Source of the DNA: an uncultured Paracoccaceae bacterium
Lineage (GTDB): Bacteria; Pseudomonadota; Alphaproteobacteria; Rhodobacterales; Rhodobacteraceae
Direction: 5' to 3'
DNA: 14,726 bases
NCBI GenBank assembly: GCA_937907485.1
Contig: CALESR010000251.1
Location: 1 to 14,726, forward strand
Shown piece by piece: positions 7,391 to 14,129 of this stretch; within the stretch, counting starts at the first letter, position 1, and each line of letters begins with the position of its first letter. A model generated the notes under the pieces. It saw nothing but the letters and a program-made list of their open reading frames with translations, searched no databases and was not told the origin of the DNA. Made by a program: the position numbers and the translations under genes.

Positions 7391-8238
7391 GCGTGGTCTG
7401 GCAACCGCGCCACGCCGTGCTGACCGAGGGGCCGATGCGGCTGGCCCTGCGGTTGGTCGAGGCGGGGCTGGCGGTGACGCTGCTGGAGGCCGATGCGCAT
7501 GACGCACGGCGGCGGCGCGATCTGCTGGACCGGGTCGGTGCGGGCCGCATTGCGGTGGCGGTGGGCGATGGCGCCGGGCTGGCGGCCGATCTGTGGATCG
7601 GGCCGGGCGCACCACGCGCGCCGGGGGTCTTGCACCTGCGGCTGGGCGCCGGGCCGCTGGGGCACGGGCAGGCGGTGATCGACGTCAGCGCGCCGGATCT
7701 GCGCGTGATCGAGATCCTCGCCGGGTCCGATCCGCGCGCTGCGGCCCTCGCCCGGTTGTTGGGTGCCCAGCCGGTCACCCTGCCCGCCTTGCTGACCCCC
7801 CGGTTGCTGGCGCGGCTGGAGGACGCGGTGGAATCGCTGGTCCTCGACGGGGCCGCGCCCTGCGAGGTGGACGCCGTTGCCGAGGCTGCGGGCTTTTCCC
7901 CCGGCCCCTGCGCCGCGCAGGACCAACGCGGGCTGGCGCGGCGGCCGCGCGCCCTGCCGCTGGTCGCCCGGATGATCGCCGAGGGCCGTCTGGGCCGCGC
8001 CGCCGGGGTGGGCTGGTATCGGTATCCCGGAGGCGGCGGGCGGGTGATCGACCCCTTGATCGAGGACATGGCCCGCGAGGAGGCGCATTTTGCCGGGCAT
8101 CCGGTGCGCAGCCTCAACGCTGCCGAGATCGTCAGCCGCCTGCGCGCCGCGCTGACCGAGGCGGGCGCGGGCACCGACCCTGCCGCCCTTGCCCAGATTG
8201 CCGCCGCGCATGGCTTGCCGATCGGAGCCCCGGCATGA
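7387..8238 (+). CDS. 3-hydroxyacyl-CoA-dehydrogenase-like protein, degenerate N-terminal domain
   Basis: The 283-residue protein starts at GTG 7387, overlapping the boxR stop. The C-terminal part resembles the helical 3-hydroxyacyl-CoA dehydrogenase domain: VIEILAGSD (108-115) fits the family LVEVI strand, LLARLEDAVESLVLDGAAPCEVDAV (141-165) its dimerisation helix region, and GRLGRAAGVGWYRYPGG (200-216) the usual GRLGRKTGRGFYDYP. The N-terminal region is too short for a full NAD domain (about 105 residues instead of about 180) and lacks GxGxxG; AVLTEGPMRLA stands where it should be. The catalytic His-Asn of the HFFNP motif also appears replaced (VIDVS). It is probably a non-dehydrogenase member that may bind acyl-CoA, or an inactive partner of its neighbours. 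Fold assignment is moderate; loss of activity is inferred. Confidence 0.65.
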   Translation: MSVVWQPRHAVLTEGPMRLALRLVEAGLAVTLLEADAHDARRRRDLLDRVGAGRIAVAVGDGAGLAADLWIGPGAPRAPGVLHLRLGAGPLGHGQAVIDVSAPDLRVIEILAGSDPRAAALARLLGAQPVTLPALLTPRLLARLEDAVESLVLDGAAPCEVDAVAEAAGFSPGPCAAQDQRGLARRPRALPLVARMIAEGRLGRAAGVGWYRYPGGGGRVIDPLIEDMAREEAHFAGHPVRSLNAAEIVSRLRAALTEAGAGTDPAALAQIAAAHGLPIGAPA

Positions 8239-9818
8239 GACCGGCCGGGCGCGGCGAGCATGACTCGCTTTACTTCACCTATCCGCGCTTTGCCGCGCCC
8301 AAGGGGCCGCGCGGCGCGCCGGTGCCGGTGGCGATCGTCGGCGCCGGGCCGGTCGGCATGGCGGCGGCGCTGGAACTGGCGCGCCACGGCCAGCGCAGCC
8401 TGCTGATCGACGCCAAGGACACCTTCAACGACGGCAGCCGGGCGATCTGCCTGTCGCGTTCGTCCTTTCACATCCTCGACCGGATCGACGCGCTGGCGCC
8501 CTTTCTGGAGACGTCGCTGCCCTGGACAACGGGCCGCAGCTTTTATCGCGGGCAGCAGATCCTCGAATTTGCGATGCCCGACAGCGCGGACGAGAAATTC
8601 CGCCCGATGTATAACCTGCAGCAGCAATATATCGAGCAATTCCTGTGGGATGCGATCGAGCGCTGCCCCCTGATCGAGACCCGCTGGCAGACACGGCTGG
8701 AGGGGGTGCAACCCACTCCGCATGGCGCCACCCTGTCGCTGGTCGATCCGGACGGTGCCTATCAGCAGCCCGCGGATTGGGTGCTGGCGGCGGATGGCGC
8801 GCGGTCAACCCTGCGGCGGTTGCTGGGTCTGCGGCTGGCGGGCGAGGCCTTTGAGGGCCGCTATGTCATCGCCGATGTGCGCATGGCGCATGACTATCCG
8901 ACCATCCGCCGCGCGCTGTTCGACCCCGCCTGTCGGCCCGGCGGCACGGTGCTGATCCACCGCCAGCCGCAGGACCTCTGGCGCATCGACTATCAACTGG
9001 CGCCGGGCGATTCCGCCGATGACGCCACCCGCGAAGGCGCCGTGCGGACCTCGGTGCAGGCGGTTCTGGACGAGATCGGCCATACCGGCCCGTGGGAGCT
9101 GGAATGGTGGAGCGTCTATTCCGCCAATACGCTGGCGCTGGAGACCTATCGCCACGGGTCGGTGGTGTTCATCGGCGACTCGGCGCATATCGTGCCGATC
9201 TTTGGCGTGCGCGGGCTGAACAACGGTCTGGCCGATGCGCAGAACATCGGCTGGAAACTGGCGCTGGTGCTGGCCCGGCAGGCCGGGCCGGGGCTGCTGG
9301 ACAGCTATACGCCCGAGCGGCGCGGCGCGACGCTGGATGTCTTTGCCAATGCCAGCAAAAGCGCGCGCTTCATGACGCCGCCCAGCTTTGGCACCGCTCT
9401 GATGCGCGACGCCGCGCTGTCGCTGGCGCTGCGCCAGCCCTGGGCCGGGGCGCTGGCCAATCCGCGGCAGATGGCGCCGCATACCTATGCCGACAGCCCG
9501 CTGACCGCGCCTGATGCCGGGATGGAGAGCGGTCTGGGCGGGCCGGTGCCGGGGGCGATGATCGCCGACGCGCGGCTGGGGGACGGTTTCCTGTCCGACC
9601 GGCTGGGGCCGCTGTTCACCCTGATCTGGTTTGGCACCCCGCCGCCGATTGCCCATCCGCTGCTGCGGCTGCTGGCCTTGCCGCCCGGTGCCCTGTGGGA
9701 GGCACCCGAGGGCAGCGCCTGGCTGATCCGCCCGGATCTGCATGTCGCCGGGCGCTGGGCCTTTGGCGATGCGGCGGGCATCCTGAGTTGGCTCGATCAC
9801 CTGCTGGAGCGCCCATGA
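8235..9818 (+). CDS. FAD-dependent aromatic hydroxylase-like monooxygenase
   Basis: The 527-residue flavoprotein of the p-hydroxybenzoate/MhpA hydroxylase class starts at ATG 8235 (ATGA overlap; GGAG at 8224-8227). It has all three fingerprints: GAGPVG (36-41) for the ADP part of FAD, the DG motif VLAADGARSTLRRLLG (183-198), and the GD motif VFIGDSAHIVPIFGVRGLNNG (311-331) for the ribityl chain. The C-terminal tail of about 130 residues resembles the thioredoxin-like tail of class A enzymes such as phenol hydroxylase and MhpA. There is no signal peptide. Class A enzymes use NAD(P)H and O2 to hydroxylate phenolic rings, so a hydroxylated aromatic substrate is likely, but it cannot be named. 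The partner DUF2783 gene follows directly, a pairing I recall from other proteobacteria. Confidence 0.85.
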   Translation: MRPAGRGEHDSLYFTYPRFAAPKGPRGAPVPVAIVGAGPVGMAAALELARHGQRSLLIDAKDTFNDGSRAICLSRSSFHILDRIDALAPFLETSLPWTTGRSFYRGQQILEFAMPDSADEKFRPMYNLQQQYIEQFLWDAIERCPLIETRWQTRLEGVQPTPHGATLSLVDPDGAYQQPADWVLAADGARSTLRRLLGLRLAGEAFEGRYVIADVRMAHDYPTIRRALFDPACRPGGTVLIHRQPQDLWRIDYQLAPGDSADDATREGAVRTSVQAVLDEIGHTGPWELEWWSVYSANTLALETYRHGSVVFIGDSAHIVPIFGVRGLNNGLADAQNIGWKLALVLARQAGPGLLDSYTPERRGATLDVFANASKSARFMTPPSFGTALMRDAALSLALRQPWAGALANPRQMAPHTYADSPLTAPDAGMESGLGGPVPGAMIADARLGDGFLSDRLGPLFTLIWFGTPPPIAHPLLRLLALPPGALWEAPEGSAWLIRPDLHVAGRWAFGDAAGILSWLDHLLERP

Positions 9819-9994
9819 CCGACCCCGAACCGCTGTTCGACGCCCTTGCCGCCCATCTCGACCGCATCGGAGAAGACCGGGCGCCGCTGTTTCTGGCCAA
9901 GGCCGCACTGGCGCTGGCCGTCGCGCTGAACGACAATGCCCGCGCGCTGGCCCTGCTGGAGGGTTGCGCGCACGATCTGGAGCGACCTGCATGA
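9815..9994 (+). CDS. DUF2783 family small protein
   Basis: This 59-residue acidic protein starts at ATG 9815 inside the monooxygenase stop (ATGA). It matches the DUF2783 pattern of an N-terminal PLFDALAAHLD helix followed by a hydrophobic helix (FLAKAALALAVALND) and a final ALALLEGCAHDL helix. Family members are usually about 60 residues and sit beside flavin monooxygenases, but no activity is known to me. A role as a small subunit or chaperone of the flavoenzyme is the simplest reading, from the gene order and overlap only. A longer frame from 9695 would add residues from the end of the monooxygenase gene and is not used. Confidence 0.75.
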   Translation: MTDPEPLFDALAAHLDRIGEDRAPLFLAKAALALAVALNDNARALALLEGCAHDLERPA

Positions 9995-11142
9995 GCCTGA
10001 CCAACGCCGATATTCACGAGCTGACCGAGCTGCGCCACGCGCTGCATCGCCGACCGGAGGTTTCGGGCCACGAGGTGGAAACCGCCCGGACCGTCGCCGC
10101 CGCGCTGCGGGCGCTGGGGCCGGATGCGCTGGTGACCGGGCTGGGCGGGCATGGGGTGGCGGCGGTCTTTGCCGGTGCCGCGCCGGGGCCGACGGTGATG
10201 GTGCGCTCGGAACTCGACGCGCTGCCGATTCTGGAACTGGGCGCGGTGGCGCATGCCAGCGAGATCCCCGGCGTCGGGCATCTGTGCGGGCATGACGGGC
10301 ATTCGACGATCCTTCTGGGCCTCGCCCGGCTGCTGGCCCGCCAGCGTCCGGCGCGCGGGCGGGTGGTGCTGATGTTCCAGCCCGCCGAGGAAGACGGCGC
10401 AGGCGCCGCCGCCGTGCTGGCCGACCCGAAGTTTGCCGACCTGCGCCCCGACTGGGCGATCAGCCTGCACAACCTGCCGGGCGTGGCGCTGGGCCGGGCG
10501 TGGCTGGCGCCGGGACCGGCGAATTGCGCCTCGCTGGGGTTGAAGATCACCCTGAACGGCGAGACCGCCCATGCCTCGCAGCCCGAGAATGGCCGCGCGC
10601 CGACCCCGGTGCTGGCCCGGCTGATCGAGGCGCTTGGGCGGATGGGACCGGGCGGCGCGATGCAGCCGGGGTTCCGGCTGGCCACGGTGACGCATCTGCG
10701 GATGGGTGAACCCGCCTTTGGCATCGCGCCGGGCGAGGGGGAATTGTGGGTGACGCTGCGCGGCCTGTCCGACGCCGACCTTGAGGCGCTGCGCGACGAG
10801 GCGCAGGCGCTGGCCCGCGACGCGGCGGCGGCGGCGGGGCTGGAGGTGACGTTCGAGGTGCACGACCACTTTGGCGCCTGCGCCAATGACCCGGAGGCGA
10901 CGGCGCTGCTGGCCCGCGCGCTGGAGGCCAACGGGATCGGATTCGACGCCGGGGACATGCCGATGCGCGGCTCCGAGGACTTTGGCCGCTTTGGCACGGC
11001 GGGGGCAAAGTCGGCGATGGTGTTTCTGGGGTCGGGGCTGGAGCATCCGGCGCTGCACACGCAGGGCTATGATTTCCCCGATGCGCTGATCGTGCCGGGG
11101 GTGGGGATCTTTCACCACGCGGTGCGTGCGGTGTTGGGCTGA
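9991..11142 (+). CDS. M20 family amidohydrolase (hippurate-hydrolase-like)
   Basis: The 383-residue protein of the M20D group (hippurate hydrolase, IAA-amino-acid hydrolase, N-acyl-amino-acid deacylase) starts at ATG 9991, overlapping the DUF2783 stop, with GGAG eight bases upstream. The metal-site motifs are present: HLCGHDGH (97-104; Cys99 and His101), PAEED (131-135; Glu133-Glu134), His160 in ISLHN and a C-terminal MRGSEDFGRF. RSELDALPI (72-80) stands where most relatives have RADMDALP. The inserted dimerisation domain follows LNGETAHASQP. Being the last gene of a set coupled to boxR, it may release benzoate, or a hydroxylated benzoate, from a glycine-type conjugate; that substrate is an inference. 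There is no signal peptide. Two GC-rich hairpins follow the stop. Confidence 0.88.
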   Translation: MSLTNADIHELTELRHALHRRPEVSGHEVETARTVAAALRALGPDALVTGLGGHGVAAVFAGAAPGPTVMVRSELDALPILELGAVAHASEIPGVGHLCGHDGHSTILLGLARLLARQRPARGRVVLMFQPAEEDGAGAAAVLADPKFADLRPDWAISLHNLPGVALGRAWLAPGPANCASLGLKITLNGETAHASQPENGRAPTPVLARLIEALGRMGPGGAMQPGFRLATVTHLRMGEPAFGIAPGEGELWVTLRGLSDADLEALRDEAQALARDAAAAAGLEVTFEVHDHFGACANDPEATALLARALEANGIGFDAGDMPMRGSEDFGRFGTAGAKSAMVFLGSGLEHPALHTQGYDFPDALIVPGVGIFHHAVRAVLG

Positions 11143-11145
11143 GGC

Positions 11146-11168
11146 TTGGGGGGCTACTCGCCCCCCAA
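11146..11168 (+). terminator. GC-rich hairpin after the M20 gene
   Basis: TTGGGGGG (11146-11153) and CCCCCCAA (11161-11168) form a perfect eight-base stem with a seven-base loop, four bases after the stop codon. There is no T-run, so it is at best an imperfect terminator or a 3' end stabiliser. Confidence 0.5.
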
Positions 11169-11179
11169 ACCCCCTCGCC

Positions 11180-11199
11180 AAGGGGCCCACGGGCCCCTT
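11180..11199 (+). terminator. second GC-rich hairpin before cobQ
   Basis: AAGGGGCCC (11180-11188) and GGGCCCCTT (11191-11199) form a near-complete stem around a two-base centre; folding would open a pair or two. A few T residues follow. With the previous hairpin it separates the boxR-linked genes from cobQ. Confidence 0.5.
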
Positions 11200-11230
11200 T
11201 GGAAACCCCGTGGATATTTGAGGAGCAAAG

Positions 11231-12688
11231 ATGGCGGCGGCGGTGATGATCCAGGGGGCGGGCTCGAATGTCGGCAAGTCCTTGCTGGTGGCGGGGTTCT
11301 GCCGGGTCTTTGCGCGGCGCGGTTTGGTGGTGCGGCCGTTCAAGCCGCAGAACATGTCGAACAACGCCGCCGTGACGCCGGATGGCTTCGAGATCGGGCG
11401 CGCGCAGGCCTTGCAGGCGCTGGCCTGCGGGGTGGCGCCCTCGGTCGACATGAACCCGATCCTGCTGAAGCCGGAAAGCGAGACCGGCGCGCAGGTGATC
11501 GTGCAGGGCAAGCGGCTGGTGACGGTCAGGGCGCGGGATTATGCGGCGCTGAAGCCCTCGCTGATGGCGCCGGTGCTGGAGAGTTTCCACCGGTTGCGGG
11601 CGGGCGCCGATCTGGTGATCGTCGAGGGCGCGGGCAGCCCGGCCGAGGTGAATCTGCGCGCGAATGACCTCGCGAACATGGGGTTCGCGCAGGCGGCGCG
11701 GGTGCCGGTGGTGCTGGCCGGCGATATCGACCGCGGCGGGGTGATCGCGCAGATGGTCGGCACGCAGGCGGTGCTGGATCCGGGCGATGCGGCGCTGATC
11801 CGGGGGTTCCTCATCAACAAGTTCCGCGGTGATCCGCGGCTCTTTGACGATGGCTATGCGATGATTGCCGCGCGCACCGGCTGGGCCGGGCTGGGGGTGA
11901 TCCCGTGGTTTGCCGAGGCCCACCGACTGCCCGCCGAGGATGCCGCCGACCTGCGCCCTCGCAGTGCCGGGACCGGGTTTCGCATCGTGGTGCCGCAACT
12001 GGCGCGGATCGCGAATTTCGACGATCTGGACCCGCTGATGGCCGAACCCGGCGTCAGCGTCGAGGTGATCCCCCCCGGCCGCCCCTTGCCGGTCGAGGCA
12101 GATCTGATCCTGATCCCCGGCTCGAAAAGCACGATCGCCGATCTGGCGCTCCTGCGCGCGCAGGGCTGGGATATCGACCTTGCCGCGGCGATGCGGCGGG
12201 GGGCGCGGGTGCTGGGGCTGTGCGGCGGCTATCAGATGCTGGGGCGGGTGATCTCCGATCCGGAGGGGATCGAGGGGCCGCCGGGCTCGGTGGCGGGGCT
12301 GGGCCTGCTGGATGTCGAGACGGTGATGGGCGCCGAAAAGACCGTCACGCTGACCGAGGCGCGGCATGTCGGCAGCGGTGAGGCGGCGGCGGGCTATGAG
12401 ATCCACATCGGGCGCACCGAGGGGCCGGACCGCGCCCGCCCGCTGTTCACCGTCGCGGGCCAGCCCGAGGGGGCGATGCGGGCCGACGGGCGGGTGATGG
12501 GCAGCTATCTGCACGGTTTGTTCGGGGCCGACGGGTTCCGGCGGGCGTTCCTGCAGGGGTTGGGCGCGGCGACGGGGGCCGGTTCCTATGCCGGCGGGGT
12601 CGAGGCGGCGCTGGAGGCGCTGGCCGACCATCTGGAGGCGCACGCCGATTGTGAGGCGCTGCTGGCGATGGCGCGGGCGGGAGTCTGA
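11231..12688 (+). CDS. cobQ: CobQ, adenosylcobyric acid synthase (glutamine-hydrolysing)
   Basis: CobQ amidates the b, d, e and g side chains of adenosylcobyrinic acid a,c-diamide, using glutamine and ATP, in cobalamin synthesis. The 485-residue protein has the family's normal length. The N-terminal P-loop ATPase domain shows GAGSNVGKS (9-17), KPQNMSNNA (38-46) and VEGAGSPAEVNL (131-142). The C-terminal class I glutamine amidotransferase domain has the nucleophile Cys331 in GLCGGYQ and His428 in GSYLHGLF; an intact second half of the triad was not checked further. ATG 11231 follows a GAGGAGCAAAG stretch that includes a ribosome-binding site. The gene stands alone here, with no other cob gene in the window, and is unrelated to benzoate genes except by position. 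Confidence 0.97.
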   Translation: MAAAVMIQGAGSNVGKSLLVAGFCRVFARRGLVVRPFKPQNMSNNAAVTPDGFEIGRAQALQALACGVAPSVDMNPILLKPESETGAQVIVQGKRLVTVRARDYAALKPSLMAPVLESFHRLRAGADLVIVEGAGSPAEVNLRANDLANMGFAQAARVPVVLAGDIDRGGVIAQMVGTQAVLDPGDAALIRGFLINKFRGDPRLFDDGYAMIAARTGWAGLGVIPWFAEAHRLPAEDAADLRPRSAGTGFRIVVPQLARIANFDDLDPLMAEPGVSVEVIPPGRPLPVEADLILIPGSKSTIADLALLRAQGWDIDLAAAMRRGARVLGLCGGYQMLGRVISDPEGIEGPPGSVAGLGLLDVETVMGAEKTVTLTEARHVGSGEAAAGYEIHIGRTEGPDRARPLFTVAGQPEGAMRADGRVMGSYLHGLFGADGFRRAFLQGLGAATGAGSYAGGVEAALEALADHLEAHADCEALLAMARAGV

Positions 12689-12692
12689 GGGG

Positions 12693-12710
12693 TGTCCCAC
12701 GCGTGGGACA
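12693..12710. repeat. perfect 18-bp palindrome after cobQ
   Basis: TGTCCCACGCGTGGGACA is a complete palindrome beginning four bases after the cobQ stop. It has no T-run, so termination is uncertain. The half-sequence TGTCCCACG recurs at 12771 and, with one change, at the head of the next two tandem units, so it may belong to the same repeat family. It might also be a protein-binding site. Confidence 0.6.
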
Positions 12711-12799
12711 GTCTTGCGGTTTTCATGATTTCAAGGGGTTAGTTTGAGCCGTTAAGGGATTGGCAAGGGTTGTCCCACGGTGGGGGGTGGGGGTTGGTT

Positions 12800-12823
12800 G
12801 GTGCGTGCGAGCACGCACCCTAC
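12800..12823 (-). repeat. REP-like hairpin, copy 5
   Basis: GGTGCGTGC, a GA centre, GCACGCACC, then CTAC. First of three copies in the same direction after cobQ. Confidence 0.85.
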
Positions 12824-12874
12824 GGGGGTGAGCGTTCGGGAGTTGGTGGGGTTTGTGCCACGGCGGGGGGTGGT

Positions 12875-12898
12875 GGTGCGTGCGAGCACGCACCCTAC
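12875..12898 (-). repeat. REP-like hairpin, copy 6
   Basis: Identical in sequence to copy 5 and in the same direction, 75 bases further on. Confidence 0.85.
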
Positions 12899-12943
12899 GG
12901 GCGCCGTTAGGGAGTCGGCGGGGGTTGTGCCACGGCGGGGGGT

Positions 12944-12967
12944 GGTGCGTGCGAGCACGCACCCTAC
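12944..12967 (-). repeat. REP-like hairpin, copy 7
   Basis: Identical in sequence to copies 5 and 6, 69 bases after copy 6; last hairpin before the methyltransferase remnant. Confidence 0.85.
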
Positions 12968-13001
12968 GGGCGCCGTCAGGGAGTTGGGGGGGGCCCCCCG
13001 G

Positions 13002-13295
13002 TCAAAGCTCGAACGCGCCTTGGCCGCCGCGCTCCTCGCGCGCGGATTTGCGAAAGCTGTCGTCGCGCCGGGCGGGCAGTTGCACCGCCCGCTCGCGCAG
13101 GCGCATCGCGTCCTCGACGGTGACGATCTGCAACCGGGGCACCGGGGCAAAGCCGGGTTCCTCGTGCTGGCCCATGTTGGCGGCCTCGGCGATCATCGGT
13201 TTGGTCGGCTCGGTCAGCGTCAGGAACACGCCGACGCCCGCCTTTTCACGGTCCATCACGCCCTTCAGATCGCGGATCATCGACACGCCGACGTT
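13002..13295 (-). pseudogene. C-terminal remnant of a site-specific DNA methyltransferase
   Basis: About 98 codons on the minus strand, ending at TGA 13002-13004, resemble the extreme C-terminus of a group of DNA methyltransferases that carry a restriction-endonuclease-like end domain: NVGVSMIRDLKGVMDREKAG, then FLTLTEPTKPM, PRLQIVTVEDAM and a final RRDDSFRKSAREE. The alignment is from memory. No methyltransferase catalytic motif lies upstream; the frame runs on only to about 13355 through sequence that does not resemble the family, and the peptidase gene follows. The simplest reading is a gene whose 5' part was removed or replaced. A short ORF with a start at 13355 could still be translated, so a small standalone protein cannot be excluded. 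Confidence 0.6.
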
Positions 13296-13315
13296 CCGGA
13301 GGCGCGGGCCGGGGG

Positions 13316-13348
13316 GTGTGAGGGAGCCCGTACCCAGCCCGCTCACAC
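13316..13348. repeat. inverted repeat at the remnant/peptidase boundary
   Basis: GTGTGAG (13316-13322) and CTCACAC (13342-13348) are perfect inverted arms, and inner GAGCCC/GCCCGC parts extend the symmetry loosely. It sits between the methyltransferase remnant and the peptidase terminator. It might mark an insertion boundary or be a hairpin; nothing more can be said. Confidence 0.4.
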
Positions 13349-13352
13349 AGAT

Positions 13353-13367
13353 CAAGGCGTTGCCTTG
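13353..13367 (-). terminator. hairpin just after the peptidase stop codon
   Basis: CAAGGC, a three-base loop and GCCTTG lie four to eighteen bases beyond the minus-strand stop at 13371-13373. The stem is short and no clear T-run follows, so termination is possible but not certain. Confidence 0.4.
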
Positions 13368-13370
13368 GTG

Positions 13371-14006
13371 TCAGATATGAACTGCCGCCAAATAGGTCAT
13401 GTGCCCGCCCAATTCTCTCGACGTCATTTCCATCCTGTTCAACGGGCGGTACCCACCACTCGTTGGCCAAGGATCGAGAACGCCGACCTCCTGAACGGAA
13501 ACGCCATATGCCGACCGTTGATAGACGACACTTACGATGACCATCGCGTGATGCGTGTTGCAGTAGAGCAAAGGTCGGTTGTTCGCCACCTCCTCTACGA
13601 TGAACGCATTCGATATCTGGTTCACGCGCTGAAAGTGATCATACCCTGCGACGATGGTCGGCCGGAACTGGCCGCGCCCTAAATCATCTTGCCACGGGAT
13701 TCCGAGCACGGCGCTGATTGTTCCGGATGCGCCCCAAGGCCCGGCGCCAGAAGGGACGCAAGGCATCCCGCCAAAAACGCGCGAGACTATTCTCTCTTGA
13801 GCAACTGCGTACCCGTGATGGGCAAAGATCATTGACGCCGAGGCTGCCCAGCACCATTGCGGGCAATTCTGAATGACAAGGTGCGGTCGCTCTATGTAAC
13901 TGCGCCAAGTATTGGCACCGAGTTGCTCGGTAGCTGCCTGCACAACACGCGGGGAACCCACGGCCAATGCGGCCAGCCCACCAGTCATTGCTTGACGTCG
14001 GTTCAT
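13371..14006 (-). CDS. exported papain-like cysteine peptidase
   Basis: The 211-residue protein starts at ATG 14006 (minus strand), with GGAG about nine bases upstream; the longer frame to 14087 adds 27 residues of no apparent use. The first 25 residues (MNRRQAMTGGLAALAVG...VVQAA) form a signal peptide with a twin-arginine and an AxA-like cleavage site, so it is probably exported by Tat or Sec. The mature part has papain-fold landmarks: Gln46 six residues before Cys52 in QWCWAA, His153 in THHAMVIV and Asp178 in VLDPW. This resembles the C70/AvrRpt2-like papain group. GC content is about 53-60% in sampled rows against about 70% around it, so recent acquisition is likely. The substrate is unknown; an effector, toxin or cell-wall-related role are all possible. 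Confidence 0.75.
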   Translation of the reverse strand: MNRRQAMTGGLAALAVGSPRVVQAATEQLGANTWRSYIERPHLVIQNCPQWCWAASASMIFAHHGYAVAQERIVSRVFGGMPCVPSGAGPWGASGTISAVLGIPWQDDLGRGQFRPTIVAGYDHFQRVNQISNAFIVEEVANNRPLLYCNTHHAMVIVSVVYQRSAYGVSVQEVGVLDPWPTSGGYRPLNRMEMTSRELGGHMTYLAAVHI

Positions 14007-14129
14007 AGCAAGAGACTCCGCCGATGGTTGAGGATCAGCCGAATCAGCGACGCGCAGCAAGAGTTTTGTTCGAAATCGTCGAACCAACGTCGACTCACCC
14101 GCCGTCGCAGCGCACCCGGTGTTCCTCGC

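Larger units (their letters stand above)
12770..12990 (+). repeat. three tandem units, each with a REP-like hairpin
   Basis: Three direct units begin with TTGTCCCACGG (12770) or TTGTGCCACGG (12853 and 12925), are followed by a G-run, then the hairpin copies 5, 6 and 7, then a segment resembling GGGCGCCGTTAGGGAGT. Spacings are 83 and 72 bases. The stretch 12689-13001 has no gene; it holds this array, the palindrome at 12693-12710, and a G8-C6 run at 12986-12999. Open frames through it translate the repeats only. Confidence 0.85.

Noticed and set aside
7263..8723. 486-codon minus-strand frame opposite the boxR-linked genes
   Set aside because: Low-complexity Arg/Pro/Ala sequence, antisense to coherent genes.
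9616..11511. 631-codon minus-strand frame opposite the M20 gene and parts of its neighbours
   Set aside because: Crosses several real genes on the other strand and two hairpins; no recognisable domain.
10547..12700. 717-codon minus-strand frame opposite cobQ and the M20 gene
   Set aside because: Antisense shadow with Pro/Arg/His runs; cobQ on the plus strand has full family motifs.
12770..12990. Possible CRISPR array
   Set aside because: Only three units, with palindromic repeats and spacers that are similar to each other; no cas genes and no unique spacers.
12986..12999. G8-C6 run as a terminator stem
   Set aside because: Self-complementary without a loop and without a T-run; may also be prone to sequencing error.
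12780..13682. 300-codon plus-strand frame through the tandem repeats
   Set aside because: The N-terminal third translates the repeats (VRASTHPTG recurring), and the rest is antisense to the methyltransferase remnant and peptidase; no family resemblance.
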